Counted from the first letter of the stretch, positions 43,185-52,846 are shown. The stretch is DNA of 64,000 nucleotides from RYN-122 sp963761655 (GCA_963761655.1 CAVXHI010000003.1:310001-374000), one strand, 5' to 3'. Numbers and translations: made by a program. Notes: generated from the letters alone by a model not told the origin.

Positions 43185-45395
43185 CCTCCCCCGCGGCCAG
43201 CGTCCGGCTCACCGCGGTGCGCCGCCTGGCCGCCGACGAGCAGTCGCGGGGGCTCGTCCGGGTCGCCTCCACGGTGCTCGCCGCGCTCGGGATCGGCGCC
43301 CTCGACGTCGTCCACCTCGAGGGCACGCGCCGCACGGGGGCGCTCGCCGCGGTCGCGCCGGCCGGCACGCCCCCGGACCTCCTGCTCTGCGACGAGCTCA
43401 CCCAGGCGAACCTCGGCGTCGCGGACGGCACCGTCGTCGAGGTCCGCGCGGCCGCGATCCTGCCCGCCACGACCGTCGTCGTGCACGGCCCGCCCGAGGT
43501 GGTCGCCACCATCGACGTCGCACTGCTGCGGTCCGCGCTGCACGGCAAGGTCCTCACCGCCGGCGACGCAGCCTCCCTGCTCGTGCAGGACCTGCCCGAG
43601 GTCGCCGCACCGGACCGGGCGCAGGCTCGAAAGAGCATCAGCAACCGCCTCATGTTCCAGGCGACCACCGTGCGGGTGAGCGTCCTCGACGTCGTCCCGC
43701 CCGGGCCGGTGCTCGTGGGCGCCGGGACCAAGGTCCGCTGGCACGACGCCGCGGAGCCCGTCCCCGTCGCCGCGCCCGTGCCGGTCGTCGCCCCGCGCCA
43801 GGCCGCCGACCTGCCGGGGCTCGAGGAGCAGGTCGCCCGGCTCAAGGAGTGGCTCGACCTCGGCTTCTCCCACCCGGCGCTGCTCGCCCGGCTCGGCAGC
43901 GCCCCGCAGATGGGCGTGCTGGTCGCGGGGCCGGCCGGGTCGGGGAAGGCGTCGCTGGTCGAGGCGGTCGCGGCCGACCTCGGCGTCGGGCTGGTCCGCG
44001 CCTGGTGCCCCGAGCTCGCCGCCCTCACCCCCGACGACGCCGCCACCCGGCTCCGGGCCCTGCTGGCCGCCCCCGGCGTCGTGCTGCTCGAGGACGTCGA
44101 CGCGCTGGACGGGCCGCTCCTGCCGACCCTCCTCGGCCTGGTCCGCACCGCTGTGGAGGGCGGGCGCACGGCGGTCGTCTGCACCACCAGCCGCCCCGAG
44201 GCGGTCTCGGAGCAGCTCACGTCGCCCGGCCTGCTCGAGCACGCCCTCGTCGTCCCGCTGCCGGACAAGGCCCAGCGACGCCGCCTGCTCGGGGCGCTCA
44301 CCGCCTCGCTGCCGCTGGCCGACGACGTCAGCCTCGACGACGTCGCCACCCGCACCCCCGGCTTCGTCGCCGCCGACCTGCAGTCCCTGCTCCGCACCGC
44401 CGGCACCCGCGCGGCCGCCCGGCAGCGCGACGCCGCCTCCCCCTCGGTGGCCGCTGTCGACGTCGAGGGCGCGCTCGGCGTCGTCCGCCCGACGGCGGCG
44501 CAGGGCACCCTCGAGCTCGGCGGCCTGACCCTGGACGACGTCGGGGACATGGTCGAGGTCAAGCAGGCGCTCACCGAGGCGGTCCTGTGGCCGCTGCGCT
44601 ACCCCGACACGTTCACCAGCCTCGGCGTCAGCCCCCCGCGGGGCGTCCTGCTCTACGGGCCGCCCGGCTGCGGGAAGACCTTCCTGGTCCGGGCCCTGGC
44701 CGGGTCGGGCGAGGCCAACGTGCTCACCGTCAAGGGCGCCGAGCTGCTGAGCAAGTGGGTCGGGGAGTCCGAGGCGGCGGTCCGCGAGCTGTTCCGGCGG
44801 GCCCGGGAGTCGGCACCCTCGCTGGTCTTCCTCGACGAGGTCGACGCCCTCGCGCCGGTCCGCGGGGCGGGCAACGACGGCGGCACGACCGACCGGGTGG
44901 TCGCCGCGCTGCTCACCGAGCTCGACGGCATCGAGCAGATGCGCGACGTCGTCGTCGTCGGGGCCACGAACCGGCCGGACCGGATCGACCCCGCGCTGCT
45001 GCGCCCGGGACGGCTCGAGCGCCTGGTGTTCGTGCCTCCGCCGGACGCCGCCGCCCGCACGGAGATCCTCAAGGCGGCCTCCCGCAAGGTGCCGCTGCAG
45101 ACCGACGCCCAGCCCCAGGTGGAGGCCACGCCGCCCCTGTACGCCGGCCACCCCGACTGGCCGCTCCCCCCGGTCGACCTCGAGGAGCTGGGGCGCCGCA
45201 CCGAGGGCTTCTCGGCCGCCGACTGCGCGGCGCTCATCCGGGAGGCCGCGCTGGCCGCGATGCGGGAGTCGCAGGACGGCGCACCTGGTGACCAGCGCCC
45301 ACGTCGAGGCGGCGCTGAAGGTGGTCCGGCCGTCGCTGGACCCCGCGCAGGTGGCCGAGCTGGCGGCCTACGCGCAGGACCGCCAGGACCGCTAG
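43181..45395 (+). CDS. CDC48/VAT-like double AAA ATPase, frameshifted at 3' end
   Basis: About 737 residues. An N-terminal beta domain like CDC48 N-domains (residues 1-190) precedes two AAA modules. Module 1: Walker A GPAGSGKAS (Lys256), Walker B LLEDVD (Glu304-Asp305). Module 2: GPPGCGKT (Lys499), FLDEVD (Asp552-Glu553), second region of homology ATNRPDRIDPALLRPGRLERL. An extra base near 45277-45281 shifts the frame; corrected, the end reads AHLVTSAHVEAALKVVRPSLDP and stops at TAG 45393-45395. A hexameric unfoldase is expected, with unknown clients. Confidence 0.9.
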
Positions 45396-46807
45396 GCGGC
45401 CGGGGGCTCCGGCAGCGGTCGCTTCTCGACCAGCGCCGTCTCCCGGACCGCAGCGGCCTCCCACGCCGTGGCCGCCGCGGCCCGCGCGGCGGTGGCCCCG
45501 ACCCGCTGCGCCACCAGCTGGCCGAGCGGAGCGGCCGCCACCACCCCGGGGGCCGGAGGGGCGGGCGGGAGCGGCGGCAGTCCGGCCTGGACGGCGAGGG
45601 CGTCCGCGACCGCCTGCACCGCAGCTGCCTCAGCAGCGGCCGCCTGCGCGAGGGCCGTGTGCTCGGGGGCGAGCGCGACCGGGGGCACCAGCGCAGCGAG
45701 GCCCGCGGCGGCACGCTGCCGCACGGCGACGTCGTCGGCGAGGACGACGAGGTCCTCGGGCGTCACGAGCCGGGCCACGAGGGTGTCCAGCAGCCCGGTC
45801 AGCCGGACGTCGAGGGCGCCGTAGCCGCTGGTGAGGCCCCGGACCGTGCCGGTGTGGGCGGTCAGGGCGGCCTGCTCCGCCTGTCGGGCACCCTCGGCCG
45901 CGGCGACCACCGCCTGGTAGTCGCGCTGGGCCTGCACGGCGGTGGCCAGCACGGCGTCGACCCGGGCCACGGCGTCGGGGGCGACGAGCGCCTCGACGAG
46001 GACGGGCCGGACAGCGGCCCAGGCCTCGGGGGCCGCGCCGCTCAGCCCGTCCAGCCCGGCGACCGCCCCGACGACGGCGGCGCACCGCTCGAGCGGACGT
46101 CCCCCGGACGACGACGCGGACGCCTGGACCGCCACGGTCTGCTTCGCCGCGACCTCCCCGGCGCCTCGGACGTCGGCGGTGCTCGCGGCCCCGGCCAGCA
46201 CGGCCCGCACCCGGGCGAGCTCGGTGGTGCAGGCCCGGGTCAGCAGCGGGGCGACCGCGCGGTCGACAGCAGGCCCGAGCGGCGACACCGCCCGCCCGAC
46301 CCGGTCGGCGTCGCGGGGGCGCTCCCGCCGGAGCGACCTGCGCGTGAGCGCCTCGGCGTCGAGCGCGGCCTGGAACGGCTCGCGGAAGCGGCCCCACGCC
46401 TGCAGCGGACCCCTGCCGAGGTCAGCCAGCGGGGCGAGCGCCGCCAGGACGTCGTGCTGCGCGTCCAGCTCGTCGGCGGCCGCCCCGCCGTCCCGCACCC
46501 GGGCCCGGGCCCGCCCGACCCGGTCGCCCGCGAGGGCCGCCTCCTGGGCCACGAGGGCGAGGTCGGCCGATGTCCGGACACGGGCAGCCCGGGAGACGAC
46601 AGCCTCGAAGCCGCTCGTGGACGCGGTCAGCGCAGCGCGGAGATCGCCGTCTCGCAGCCAGCCCGTCCCGTACCAGCCGCCCGCGCCGAGGGCGCAGGCG
46701 GTGACCAGCCCGGCGAGGGCGAGCAGCGCGGTGCGTCGGCGGGAGGTCGGCGCCGGCTCGGCGTCGAGCAGCTCCTCGAGCAGCGCGTCCACCGCGGCAG
46801 CATGCAC
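45392..46807 (-). CDS. Membrane-anchored Ala-rich hypothetical protein
   Basis: 471 residues. A short cytoplasmic start, one membrane helix (about 25-50), then a long Ala-rich, probably coiled-coil exported part, ending in a Pro-rich PLPPAPPAPG stretch and a further helix. No family recognised. It faces the AAA ATPase gene tail to tail, with the stop codons sharing CTAG (45392-45395), and follows otsB in the same direction. Confidence 0.75.
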   Translation of the reverse strand: MHAAAVDALLEELLDAEPAPTSRRRTALLALAGLVTACALGAGGWYGTGWLRDGDLRAALTASTSGFEAVVSRAARVRTSADLALVAQEAALAGDRVGRARARVRDGGAAADELDAQHDVLAALAPLADLGRGPLQAWGRFREPFQAALDAEALTRRSLRRERPRDADRVGRAVSPLGPAVDRAVAPLLTRACTTELARVRAVLAGAASTADVRGAGEVAAKQTVAVQASASSSGGRPLERCAAVVGAVAGLDGLSGAAPEAWAAVRPVLVEALVAPDAVARVDAVLATAVQAQRDYQAVVAAAEGARQAEQAALTAHTGTVRGLTSGYGALDVRLTGLLDTLVARLVTPEDLVVLADDVAVRQRAAAGLAALVPPVALAPEHTALAQAAAAEAAAVQAVADALAVQAGLPPLPPAPPAPGVVAAAPLGQLVAQRVGATAARAAAATAWEAAAVRETALVEKRPLPEPPAA

Positions 46808-46851
46808 CCGCGGAGGGGTCCCCGTCAGCCGGTCGTCGCTGGGCGGGCGGC

Positions 46852-47631
46852 TCAGGGCAGCAGCTGCTCCAGCAGGGCGACGACCCCGGGCGGCCCGTCG
46901 ACGACGACGTCGGCCCGGTCGGCCAGCTCGGGCGGGCCCTCGTCGCTGCCGCTGCAGACGGTCAACCCGGGGACGCCGCGGGCGCGGAGCTCCTCGACGG
47001 CGGCAAAGCCCGGCAGGTCCCCGACGTCGTCACCGGCGAACAGCACCGCGGACGGCAGGGGGTCGGCGAGCGACAGCAGGGCGTCCCGCTTGTCGCTCCC
47101 CGGGGCCCGCAGCTCGAGGACGGACCGCCCCGGGTGGACCTCGAGGCCGTGCTCGGCGGCGAGGGCCTGCAGGGGGCCGCGCAGCCGCTGCAGGGCCGCG
47201 GCCGGGTCGGGGCAGCCGCGGGTGTGGACGACGAGGGCGAGGCCCTTGTCCTCGAGCGTCGCGCCGTCCAGCAGGGGCGGCACGAGCCGGCGCAGGTCGG
47301 CGAGCCCGGGCGCCTGCTCGCCCGTCGTGTGCACCCCGGCCTCCCAGCGCTCCAGGCCGTACGCCCCCAGGACGACGAGGCCGGGGAGGTCGGCCAGGCC
47401 GGCCAGCCGGACGGCGACGTCGGCGGGGCGGCCGGTGACCAGCGCGACCCGACCCAGCTTCGGCGCCACGGACCTGAGCGCGGCGACGGCCCCGGGCGCG
47501 GGGACGGCGTCGTCGGGGTCGGCGACGACGGGGGCGAGGGTGCCGTCGTAGTCGAGGGCGAGCAGCGCCCGCGCAGGGTCGGCGCGCAGGGCGGCGAGAC
47601 CCTGCCGGCCCGCGGGGGTGCGGGGCTCCAC
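46852..47631 (-). CDS. otsB: Trehalose-6-phosphate phosphatase
   Basis: 259 residues from GTG 47631. HAD-fold motifs: LDYDGTLAPVV (Asp27 nucleophile, Asp29), VTGRP, and GDDVGDLPGF for magnesium binding. Removes phosphate from the OtsA product to give trehalose. It is two bases downstream of the LytR_C gene, so co-transcribed with wall-related genes rather than with otsA. Confidence 0.93.
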   Translation of the reverse strand: MEPRTPAGRQGLAALRADPARALLALDYDGTLAPVVADPDDAVPAPGAVAALRSVAPKLGRVALVTGRPADVAVRLAGLADLPGLVVLGAYGLERWEAGVHTTGEQAPGLADLRRLVPPLLDGATLEDKGLALVVHTRGCPDPAAALQRLRGPLQALAAEHGLEVHPGRSVLELRAPGSDKRDALLSLADPLPSAVLFAGDDVGDLPGFAAVEELRARGVPGLTVCSGSDEGPPELADRADVVVDGPPGVVALLEQLLP

Positions 47632-47633
47632 GG

Positions 47634-48314
47634 TCAGGCCGGGAAGGAGCGCGTGAGGACGACGACCAGGCCGCGCGGCCCGGGGATGTTCGACGGGCGG
47701 GGCAGCACGCGCGGGATGCCGCGGAACGTGCTGGCGAAGCGCTCGGCGGCGGCGCGCTGGCCCGGCTCGAAGTAGACGGTCGTGGCGCGGAGCTTGCCGC
47801 GGAAGTTCCCGGTCTGGCGGACCGGCCAGCCGGCCCGGGAGAAGCGGGCGGCGGCACGGTCGGCGAGCCCGGTGCGGGTGGAGTTGTTGAGGACGGTCAC
47901 GGCGGGCCGGGCGGCCACCGGTCGGGCCGCGGCCTCGGTGCGCCGCGGGGCAGCGGCCCGGGGCGAGGCCGGCACAGGAGAGGCCGCCCGGGGCGAGGGA
48001 GGTGCAGGCGCCGTCGTCGTCGGCGCGGTGCTCGGGACCTCGACCGGCTGCTGCTCGACCGCAGGCAGGGCGTCGGCGACGACCGGCCCGGGTCCGGGGT
48101 CAGCCCCGGACGTCACGGTCAGCAGGGCGCCGATCCCGAGGGCGACCCCGGCGACCGCGACCCCGGCACCCGCCAGGGCACGCAGCGGCGAGACGTGGCC
48201 GCCGGACGGCGTCGCCCTGGCCGGACGTCCGTCGCGGGTCAGCGGCGGCTCGTCGACGACGAGGGGCACGTGCGGGGCGTCGGCCTCGACGTCCCCGTCG
48301 GTGCCGGTGCTCAC
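47634..48314 (-). CDS. LytR C-terminal domain membrane protein
   Basis: 226 residues from GTG 48314. A cytoplasmic N-terminus, one membrane helix (about 45-68), a Pro/Ala/Thr-rich linker and a C-terminal LytR_C domain (VTVLNNSTRTGLADRAAARFSRAGWPV, TTVYFEPGQRAAA). It lacks the LytR-CpsA-Psr catalytic part. LytR_C proteins next to DUF3263 genes are common in actinomycetes and are tied to wall polymer metabolism by association only. Confidence 0.88.
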   Translation of the reverse strand: MSTGTDGDVEADAPHVPLVVDEPPLTRDGRPARATPSGGHVSPLRALAGAGVAVAGVALGIGALLTVTSGADPGPGPVVADALPAVEQQPVEVPSTAPTTTAPAPPSPRAASPVPASPRAAAPRRTEAAARPVAARPAVTVLNNSTRTGLADRAAARFSRAGWPVRQTGNFRGKLRATTVYFEPGQRAAAERFASTFRGIPRVLPRPSNIPGPRGLVVVLTRSFPA

Positions 48315-48316
48315 GC

Positions 48317-48613
48317 TCAGGCGTCGATCCCGAGACGGCGGGCCGAGCGGGTCCGCTGACGGGTGGCGCGCAGGCGGCGCAGCCGCTTGACCAGCATCGG
48401 GTCGTGGACGAGCGCCTCGGGCTTGTCGATCAGCGTGTTGAGCAGCTGGTAGTACCGGGTGGCCGACAGGTCGAACAGGTCGCGGACGGCCTGCTCCTTG
48501 GCCCCCGCGTACTTCCACCACTGGCGCTCGAACGCGAGGATCTCGCGCTCGCGCTCGGTGAGGCCCGTGGCCGTCGCGACGGAGCCACCGGCGGGTGCGG
48601 CTGCGCTGTCCAC
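48317..48613 (-). CDS. DUF3263 family protein
   Basis: 98 residues from GTG 48613 behind GGAGGTCCCC. The DUF3263 core is clear: LTEREREILAFERQWWKYAGAKEQAVRDLFDLSATRYYQLLNTLID, with a helix-turn-helix-like end, followed by a basic tail (RRLRATRQRTRSARR). A DNA-binding role is plausible but unproven. A palindrome lies immediately upstream and could be its operator. Confidence 0.92.
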   Translation of the reverse strand: MDSAAAPAGGSVATATGLTEREREILAFERQWWKYAGAKEQAVRDLFDLSATRYYQLLNTLIDKPEALVHDPMLVKRLRRLRATRQRTRSARRLGIDA

Positions 48614-48628
48614 GGGGACCTCCAGGGA

Positions 48629-48648
48629 GAACTACACGCGTGTGGTTC
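48629..48648. promoter_or_regulatory. 20-bp imperfect palindrome upstream of DUF3263
   Basis: GAACTACACGCGTGTGGTTC is self-complementary except at one symmetrical pair, and lies 16 bases before the DUF3263 start in the divergent region. Candidate operator for a dimeric regulator. Confidence 0.5.
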
Positions 48649-48803
48649 GGGCGGCCCATCGAAGCACAGGGAGGGGCTCGCGCAGGGCAGGTCCGCCGGG
48701 TGACGAGTGCGTCACGGCTCGCGCGCGGGTCCCGCGACCGGGCCGAGGCCGTGTTTGAGTCGGACAGACCGCCCAGAAGACCACCCTGAACGGATCCCCC
48801 CTC

Positions 48804-50861
48804 GTGCCCCTGCTCCGCCCGCTCGCCGTCGCCCTGCTCGGTCTCTGCACCGCCGCCACCGCCGTCCCGGCCCTCGCCGCCTCCGGCCCGGCCGCGGCCG
48901 CCCCCCGCGCCGTCGGGTCCGGCGAGCTCGGCTACGACCGGATCGGCGTCCGGCGCGGCGACACCTGGATGCTCCGCGACAGCCTCGACGGCGGAGCGCC
49001 GCGCAGCTACGTCGAGGAGACCGGGGGCTGGCAGCCCGTCGCCGGCGACCTCGACGGCGACGGCACGGCCACCGTGAGCCTGTTCCGCGACGGCGTCTGG
49101 CACCTGCGCGACGCCGAGCGCGGCACCTCCCGCACGGTCCGCTTCGGGCTGAAGGGCGACGTCCCCGTCGTCGGCGACTGGGACGGCGACGGCGTCGACA
49201 CCCTCGGCCTGTTCCGGGCCGGCCGCTGGTTCCTGCGCTCGGGCAACGGGCCGGCCGCCACGGGGTACCGCACCTTCGGCTTCGGCGTCGGGGGCGACAG
49301 GCCCGTCGTCGGCGACTGGGACGCCGACGGCGACACCGACATCGCCGTCACGCGGGGCGTCACCTGGTACCAGCGCGACGCCGCCTCGGCCGGCCCCTCG
49401 AGCCGGACCTTCGCCTTCGGCAGGGCGGGCGACCTCCCGGTCGCGGGCGACTGGGACCACGACGGGCGCGACACCCCGGGCCTGTTCCGCTCCGGCACCT
49501 GGTTCTTCAAGCTCGGCAACGGCTTCGGCGGCTACCAGACCACCGTGTTCGGCCGGTCCGGCGACCGCCCGGTCGTCCGCCGCACCCCGGGCCTCGCCCC
49601 CGGCGTCACCCACCGGGTGCTGCGCTCCGGCGCCTCGACCGTCCACCTCGCGACGATCGACCTCGCCGCCGCCTCCAGCCCCGACGCCGTCCTGTCCGGC
49701 GACACGCTGCGGAACCTCGAGAAGACGTCGTCCATGGGGCGGCGCACCGGCGCGGTGCTCGCCGTCAACGGCGACTACTTCCTCGGCAACGGGCGGCCGG
49801 TCCACGCGATGGCGGCCGACGGACGGCTCCTGCAGACGCCGCAGCTGCTCGGCCGCGCGTTCGGCCTGGACGGCACCGGGACGAAGGTGTCGATGGGCTT
49901 CCCCGACACGAAGGTCGTCCTGACGACGCCGACCGCGACGGGCACCGCCACCACGACGATCGGCCGCTGGAACTCGGGCGGCACCAGCGGCAGCAGCGTG
50001 GTCGGCTACACCGCCGTCGGCACCGGGCTCGACCAGCCGCAGGACGACCGCTGCTACCTCGGCGCCACCTCCGGACCCCCGACCGTCCGCCCCGACGGCG
50101 GCGTCGAGAGCGCCCTGCAGGTCACCGGCAGCCGCTGCTACGGCAAGGCGCCCTACCTCGGCCCGAGCAGCACCGTCCTGGCCACCGAGCCGTTCGGCAG
50201 CGGCGCCACGCTGTTCGCCGGCCTCGCCCCGGGCCAGTCGGTCGCCCGCACCAGCTACCTGGGCTTCCCCGGCGCGGTCGACGTCCTCGGCGGCAACCCG
50301 CTGCTCATCAGGAACGGCGCCCGCCAGTCGCAGGACCTCTCCGGCTCGGGCGACTTCTTCGCCCGCCAGCCCCGCACCGCGGTCGGCTCCACCGCCGACG
50401 GCCGGATGCTGATCGCCGTCGTCGACGGCCGCGGCGGCGCCTACAGCGCCGGCATGACCCTCGGCGAGCTGGCCGACCTCATGACCAGCCTCGGCGCCAC
50501 CGACGCCATCAACCTCGACGGTGGTGGCAGCAGCACGATGTACCTCAACGGCCTCGTCGCCGACCGGCCCTCCGACGGCTACGAGCGCGGCGTCTCGACC
50601 GCCCTCGTCGTCCTGCCGGGCGGCGACCCGGGCCAGGCCGACCTCACCGTGGGCGCGGCCCGCAGCACGAGGCCCCGCCTGGTCGGCCGCGCCGCACCGG
50701 CCCTGCCCGCGACCGGCCTCGTGGACGCGCGCACCGGCTTCGCCGAGGCCGCCGCGGACCCCGGCAGCATCGGCGGCCTCGCCGACGCGCTCGCCCGCGA
50801 AGGCGTCCCGCTCCCGCCGGCCGTCGCCCAGGCGGACGCCCTGTACGACGCCGCCCGCTAG
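48804..50861 (+). CDS. Secreted phosphodiester glycosidase (NAGPA) with VCBS-like repeats
   Basis: 685 residues from GTG 48804. A signal peptide of about 33 residues; residues about 70-265 contain repeated units of the form PVVGDWDGDGxDTxGLFRxGxWxxR, an FG-GAP/VCBS-like calcium-binding propeller. From about 270 comes the NAGPA domain, with LAVNGDYF and INLDGGGSSTMYLNG (catalytic Asp region). NAGPA enzymes remove phosphodiester-linked sugars. Likely acts on a wall or external phosphoglycan (inference). Confidence 0.88.
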   Translation: MPLLRPLAVALLGLCTAATAVPALAASGPAAAAPRAVGSGELGYDRIGVRRGDTWMLRDSLDGGAPRSYVEETGGWQPVAGDLDGDGTATVSLFRDGVWHLRDAERGTSRTVRFGLKGDVPVVGDWDGDGVDTLGLFRAGRWFLRSGNGPAATGYRTFGFGVGGDRPVVGDWDADGDTDIAVTRGVTWYQRDAASAGPSSRTFAFGRAGDLPVAGDWDHDGRDTPGLFRSGTWFFKLGNGFGGYQTTVFGRSGDRPVVRRTPGLAPGVTHRVLRSGASTVHLATIDLAAASSPDAVLSGDTLRNLEKTSSMGRRTGAVLAVNGDYFLGNGRPVHAMAADGRLLQTPQLLGRAFGLDGTGTKVSMGFPDTKVVLTTPTATGTATTTIGRWNSGGTSGSSVVGYTAVGTGLDQPQDDRCYLGATSGPPTVRPDGGVESALQVTGSRCYGKAPYLGPSSTVLATEPFGSGATLFAGLAPGQSVARTSYLGFPGAVDVLGGNPLLIRNGARQSQDLSGSGDFFARQPRTAVGSTADGRMLIAVVDGRGGAYSAGMTLGELADLMTSLGATDAINLDGGGSSTMYLNGLVADRPSDGYERGVSTALVVLPGGDPGQADLTVGAARSTRPRLVGRAAPALPATGLVDARTGFAEAAADPGSIGGLADALAREGVPLPPAVAQADALYDAAR

Positions 50862-50882
50862 GGGCCTCGCGCCGGTCTCGTC

Positions 50883-50942
50883 GATCGACGGAGGCTGAGA
50901 CAGCGCCCGAGCGTCAGGGCGCTGTCTCAGGCTCCGTCGATC
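50883..50942. terminator. Bidirectional 26-bp terminator hairpin
   Basis: Arms 50883-50908 and 50917-50942 are complementary over 26 positions with one mismatch, around an 8-nt loop. It lies between the converging NAGPA gene (stop 50861) and dehydrogenase gene (stop 50960), so it can serve both. Confidence 0.9.
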
Positions 50943-50959
50943 AAGGGGTCGCGTGCGGC

Positions 50960-52213
50960 CTAGGGGTACAGCCCCCGCGTGCGGTGGGCGTCGGCGACCC
51001 GGCCGACGCCGATCGTCTGCGCGGCCGTCCGCAACGAGATCCCCCGCTCGGACGCGAGCGCGCTGACGTCGTCGTACGCCCGGGTCATCAGGCCCTTGAG
51101 CCGGTCGTTGACCTCGTCCTCGCTCCAGAACCACGCCTGCAGGTCCTGCACCCACTCGAAGTAGGAGACGGCGACGCCGCCGGCGTTGGCGAGGATGTCC
51201 GGGACGACGACGGTGCCCTTGGCCTCGAGCACGGCGTCGCCGTCGGGGGTGGTGGGTCCGTTGGCGCCCTCGACGACGAAGCGGGCCTTGACCCGGTCGG
51301 CGTTCTCCTCGCTGATGACGCCCTCGAGCGCGGCGGGGACCAGGACGTCGACGTCGAGCTCGAGCAGCTCCTCGTTGGTGATGGTCTCCGTGCCCGGGTG
51401 CCCGACGACGGACTCCGCGCCCTCCTTGAGCCGGGCCAGCAGGGCCGCCGGGTTGAGGCCGGCCCCGCGGTACACGCCGCCCTGGACGTCGCTCACGGCC
51501 ACCACCTTGCAGCCGGCGTCGTGCAGGTACTGGGCCGCGAGGCCGCCGACCTTGCCGAAGCCCTGCACCGCCACGGTGGCCCCGCGGTGGTCGACGCCGG
51601 CCTCCTCGAGCGCGCTGAACGCCGCGTACATGACTCCCCGGCTGGTCGCCCCGCCCCGGCCCTGCGAGCCGCCGATGCTCACCGGCTTGCCCGTCACCAC
51701 GCCGGTCACCGTGTAGCCCTGGTGCGCCGAGTACGTGTCCATCATCCAGGCCATCGTCTGCTCGTCGGTGCCGACGTCGGGGGCGGGGATGTCCTTGTCG
51801 GGGCCGACGATCGGCATGATCTCGCTGATGTAGCGGCGGCTCACCCGCTCGAGCTCGAGCCGGGACAGCGCCCGCGGGTCGACGGCCACCCCGCCCTTCG
51901 CCCCGCCGTAGGGGATGCCGATGAGGGCGCACTTCCAGGTCATCCACATGGCGAGGGCGCGGACCTCGTCGAGGTCGGTGTCGGGGTGGAAGCGGATGCC
52001 GCCCTTGGCCGGTCCGCGGCTGAAGTTGTGCTGCACCCGGTAGCCCTTGAGGACCTGCAGCGTGCCGTCGTCGCGGCGCAGCGGGACGGCGACCTCCATC
52101 GAGCGGCGCGGGGTGGCGAGCAGCTGGTGCATCCCGTCGTCGAGCCCGAGCTGCTCGGCCGCGCCGGCGAGCTGGTGCAGGGCGCTGTCGAGCGCGGACA
52201 TGCGTGCGGACAC
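50960..52213 (-). CDS. Glu/Leu/Phe/Val dehydrogenase
   Basis: 417 residues from GTG 52213, chosen because GGGAG lies six bases upstream; an ATG at 52249 lacks such a site. Substrate-domain lysines Lys70 (RGPAKGGIRFHP), Lys94 and Lys106 (YGGAKGGV) match NAD(P)-glutamate dehydrogenases; the cofactor domain has VQGFGKVG. Interconverts an amino acid and its 2-oxo acid. Glutamate is likeliest given the length and motifs. Confidence 0.93.
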   Translation of the reverse strand: MSARMSALDSALHQLAGAAEQLGLDDGMHQLLATPRRSMEVAVPLRRDDGTLQVLKGYRVQHNFSRGPAKGGIRFHPDTDLDEVRALAMWMTWKCALIGIPYGGAKGGVAVDPRALSRLELERVSRRYISEIMPIVGPDKDIPAPDVGTDEQTMAWMMDTYSAHQGYTVTGVVTGKPVSIGGSQGRGGATSRGVMYAAFSALEEAGVDHRGATVAVQGFGKVGGLAAQYLHDAGCKVVAVSDVQGGVYRGAGLNPAALLARLKEGAESVVGHPGTETITNEELLELDVDVLVPAALEGVISEENADRVKARFVVEGANGPTTPDGDAVLEAKGTVVVPDILANAGGVAVSYFEWVQDLQAWFWSEDEVNDRLKGLMTRAYDDVSALASERGISLRTAAQTIGVGRVADAHRTRGLYP

Positions 52214-52262
52214 GGGTGCTCCCTCGTGGGCGGGTGTGATCGCCGCCACCCTTCCACGGGTC

Positions 52263-52649
52263 CTACCCGGACAGGCTCCCGACCGGGAGCGCGGCGTCCG
52301 GCGGACGCAGCCGCAGCAGCCGCTGCGCCGGCCGCAGGTCCTCGACGAGGCGGACGCACCCGCGGGTGCGGGCCGGGGCAGGTGGCACGGCGCCGCTGAC
52401 CGAGGTGCGGACGCCCTGCCAGCAGCGTCCCCGCCGGGTCACCTCCACCAGGTCGCTGCCGCTCCCGGACGGCGAGACAGCGCACGTGCGTGCGCCCCGG
52501 ACCTCCACCTCGCACGACGTGGAGCGACTGCCGTTCTCCCGCGCCACCGACTGCGCCACGGCGACCGGCGTCGGCACGCCCGGGCAGACGACCGTCGCGA
52601 CGGCGACCACCCCGAGCAGGACGGCGCCCGTGATCAGGGCTCGCTTCAC
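52263..52649 (-). CDS. Secreted or anchored hypothetical protein
   Basis: 128 residues from GTG 52649, which overlaps the upstream stop (GTGA). One N-terminal hydrophobic helix (ITGAVLLGVVAVATVVC), then a domain with four Cys (TSCEVEVRGARTCAV, GRCWQGV, RGCVRLV) suited to disulfides outside the membrane. Not recognised. Confidence 0.68.
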   Translation of the reverse strand: MKRALITGAVLLGVVAVATVVCPGVPTPVAVAQSVARENGSRSTSCEVEVRGARTCAVSPSGSGSDLVEVTRRGRCWQGVRTSVSGAVPPAPARTRGCVRLVEDLRPAQRLLRLRPPDAALPVGSLSG

Positions 52650-52846
52650 GACCCGGTGTCGGCGTGCAGCCTCGACCCGGACGCGAGGCCGGCCGCCGCC
52701 TCCTGAGGCAGCCGTCCGACGGTGCCGACGACGGTGTCCTGCTTCCAGGTGCTCAGGACCAGGGGGCCGAGGCGACGTGGCGACACCCGGACGCCCCGTC
52801 CCTGGCCCCGCGGGTCGGCGATCCACCGGCCGGGCGCGTGCGTCAT
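52646..52846 (-). CDS. Small hypothetical protein
   Basis: 66 residues from ATG 52846: RWIADPRGQGRGVRVSPRRLGPLVLSTWKQDTVVGTV. The compact pattern looks like a conserved actinobacterial small protein, but I cannot name it. Coupled to the downstream anchored protein by overlap. The start is uncertain, since the frame is open to 52924 and no ribosome site is obvious. Confidence 0.6.
   Translation of the reverse strand: MTHAPGRWIADPRGQGRGVRVSPRRLGPLVLSTWKQDTVVGTVGRLPQEAAAGLASGSRLHADTGS

Noticed and set aside
46852..47631. otsA and otsB as one operon
   Set aside because: They lie on opposite strands 3.7 kb apart with two other genes between; otsB is transcribed with the LytR_C gene.
47634..51947. 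A 1437-residue minus-strand open frame
   Set aside because: Only its last 226 residues (LytR_C protein) are real; the rest is the antisense shadow of the NAGPA and dehydrogenase region.
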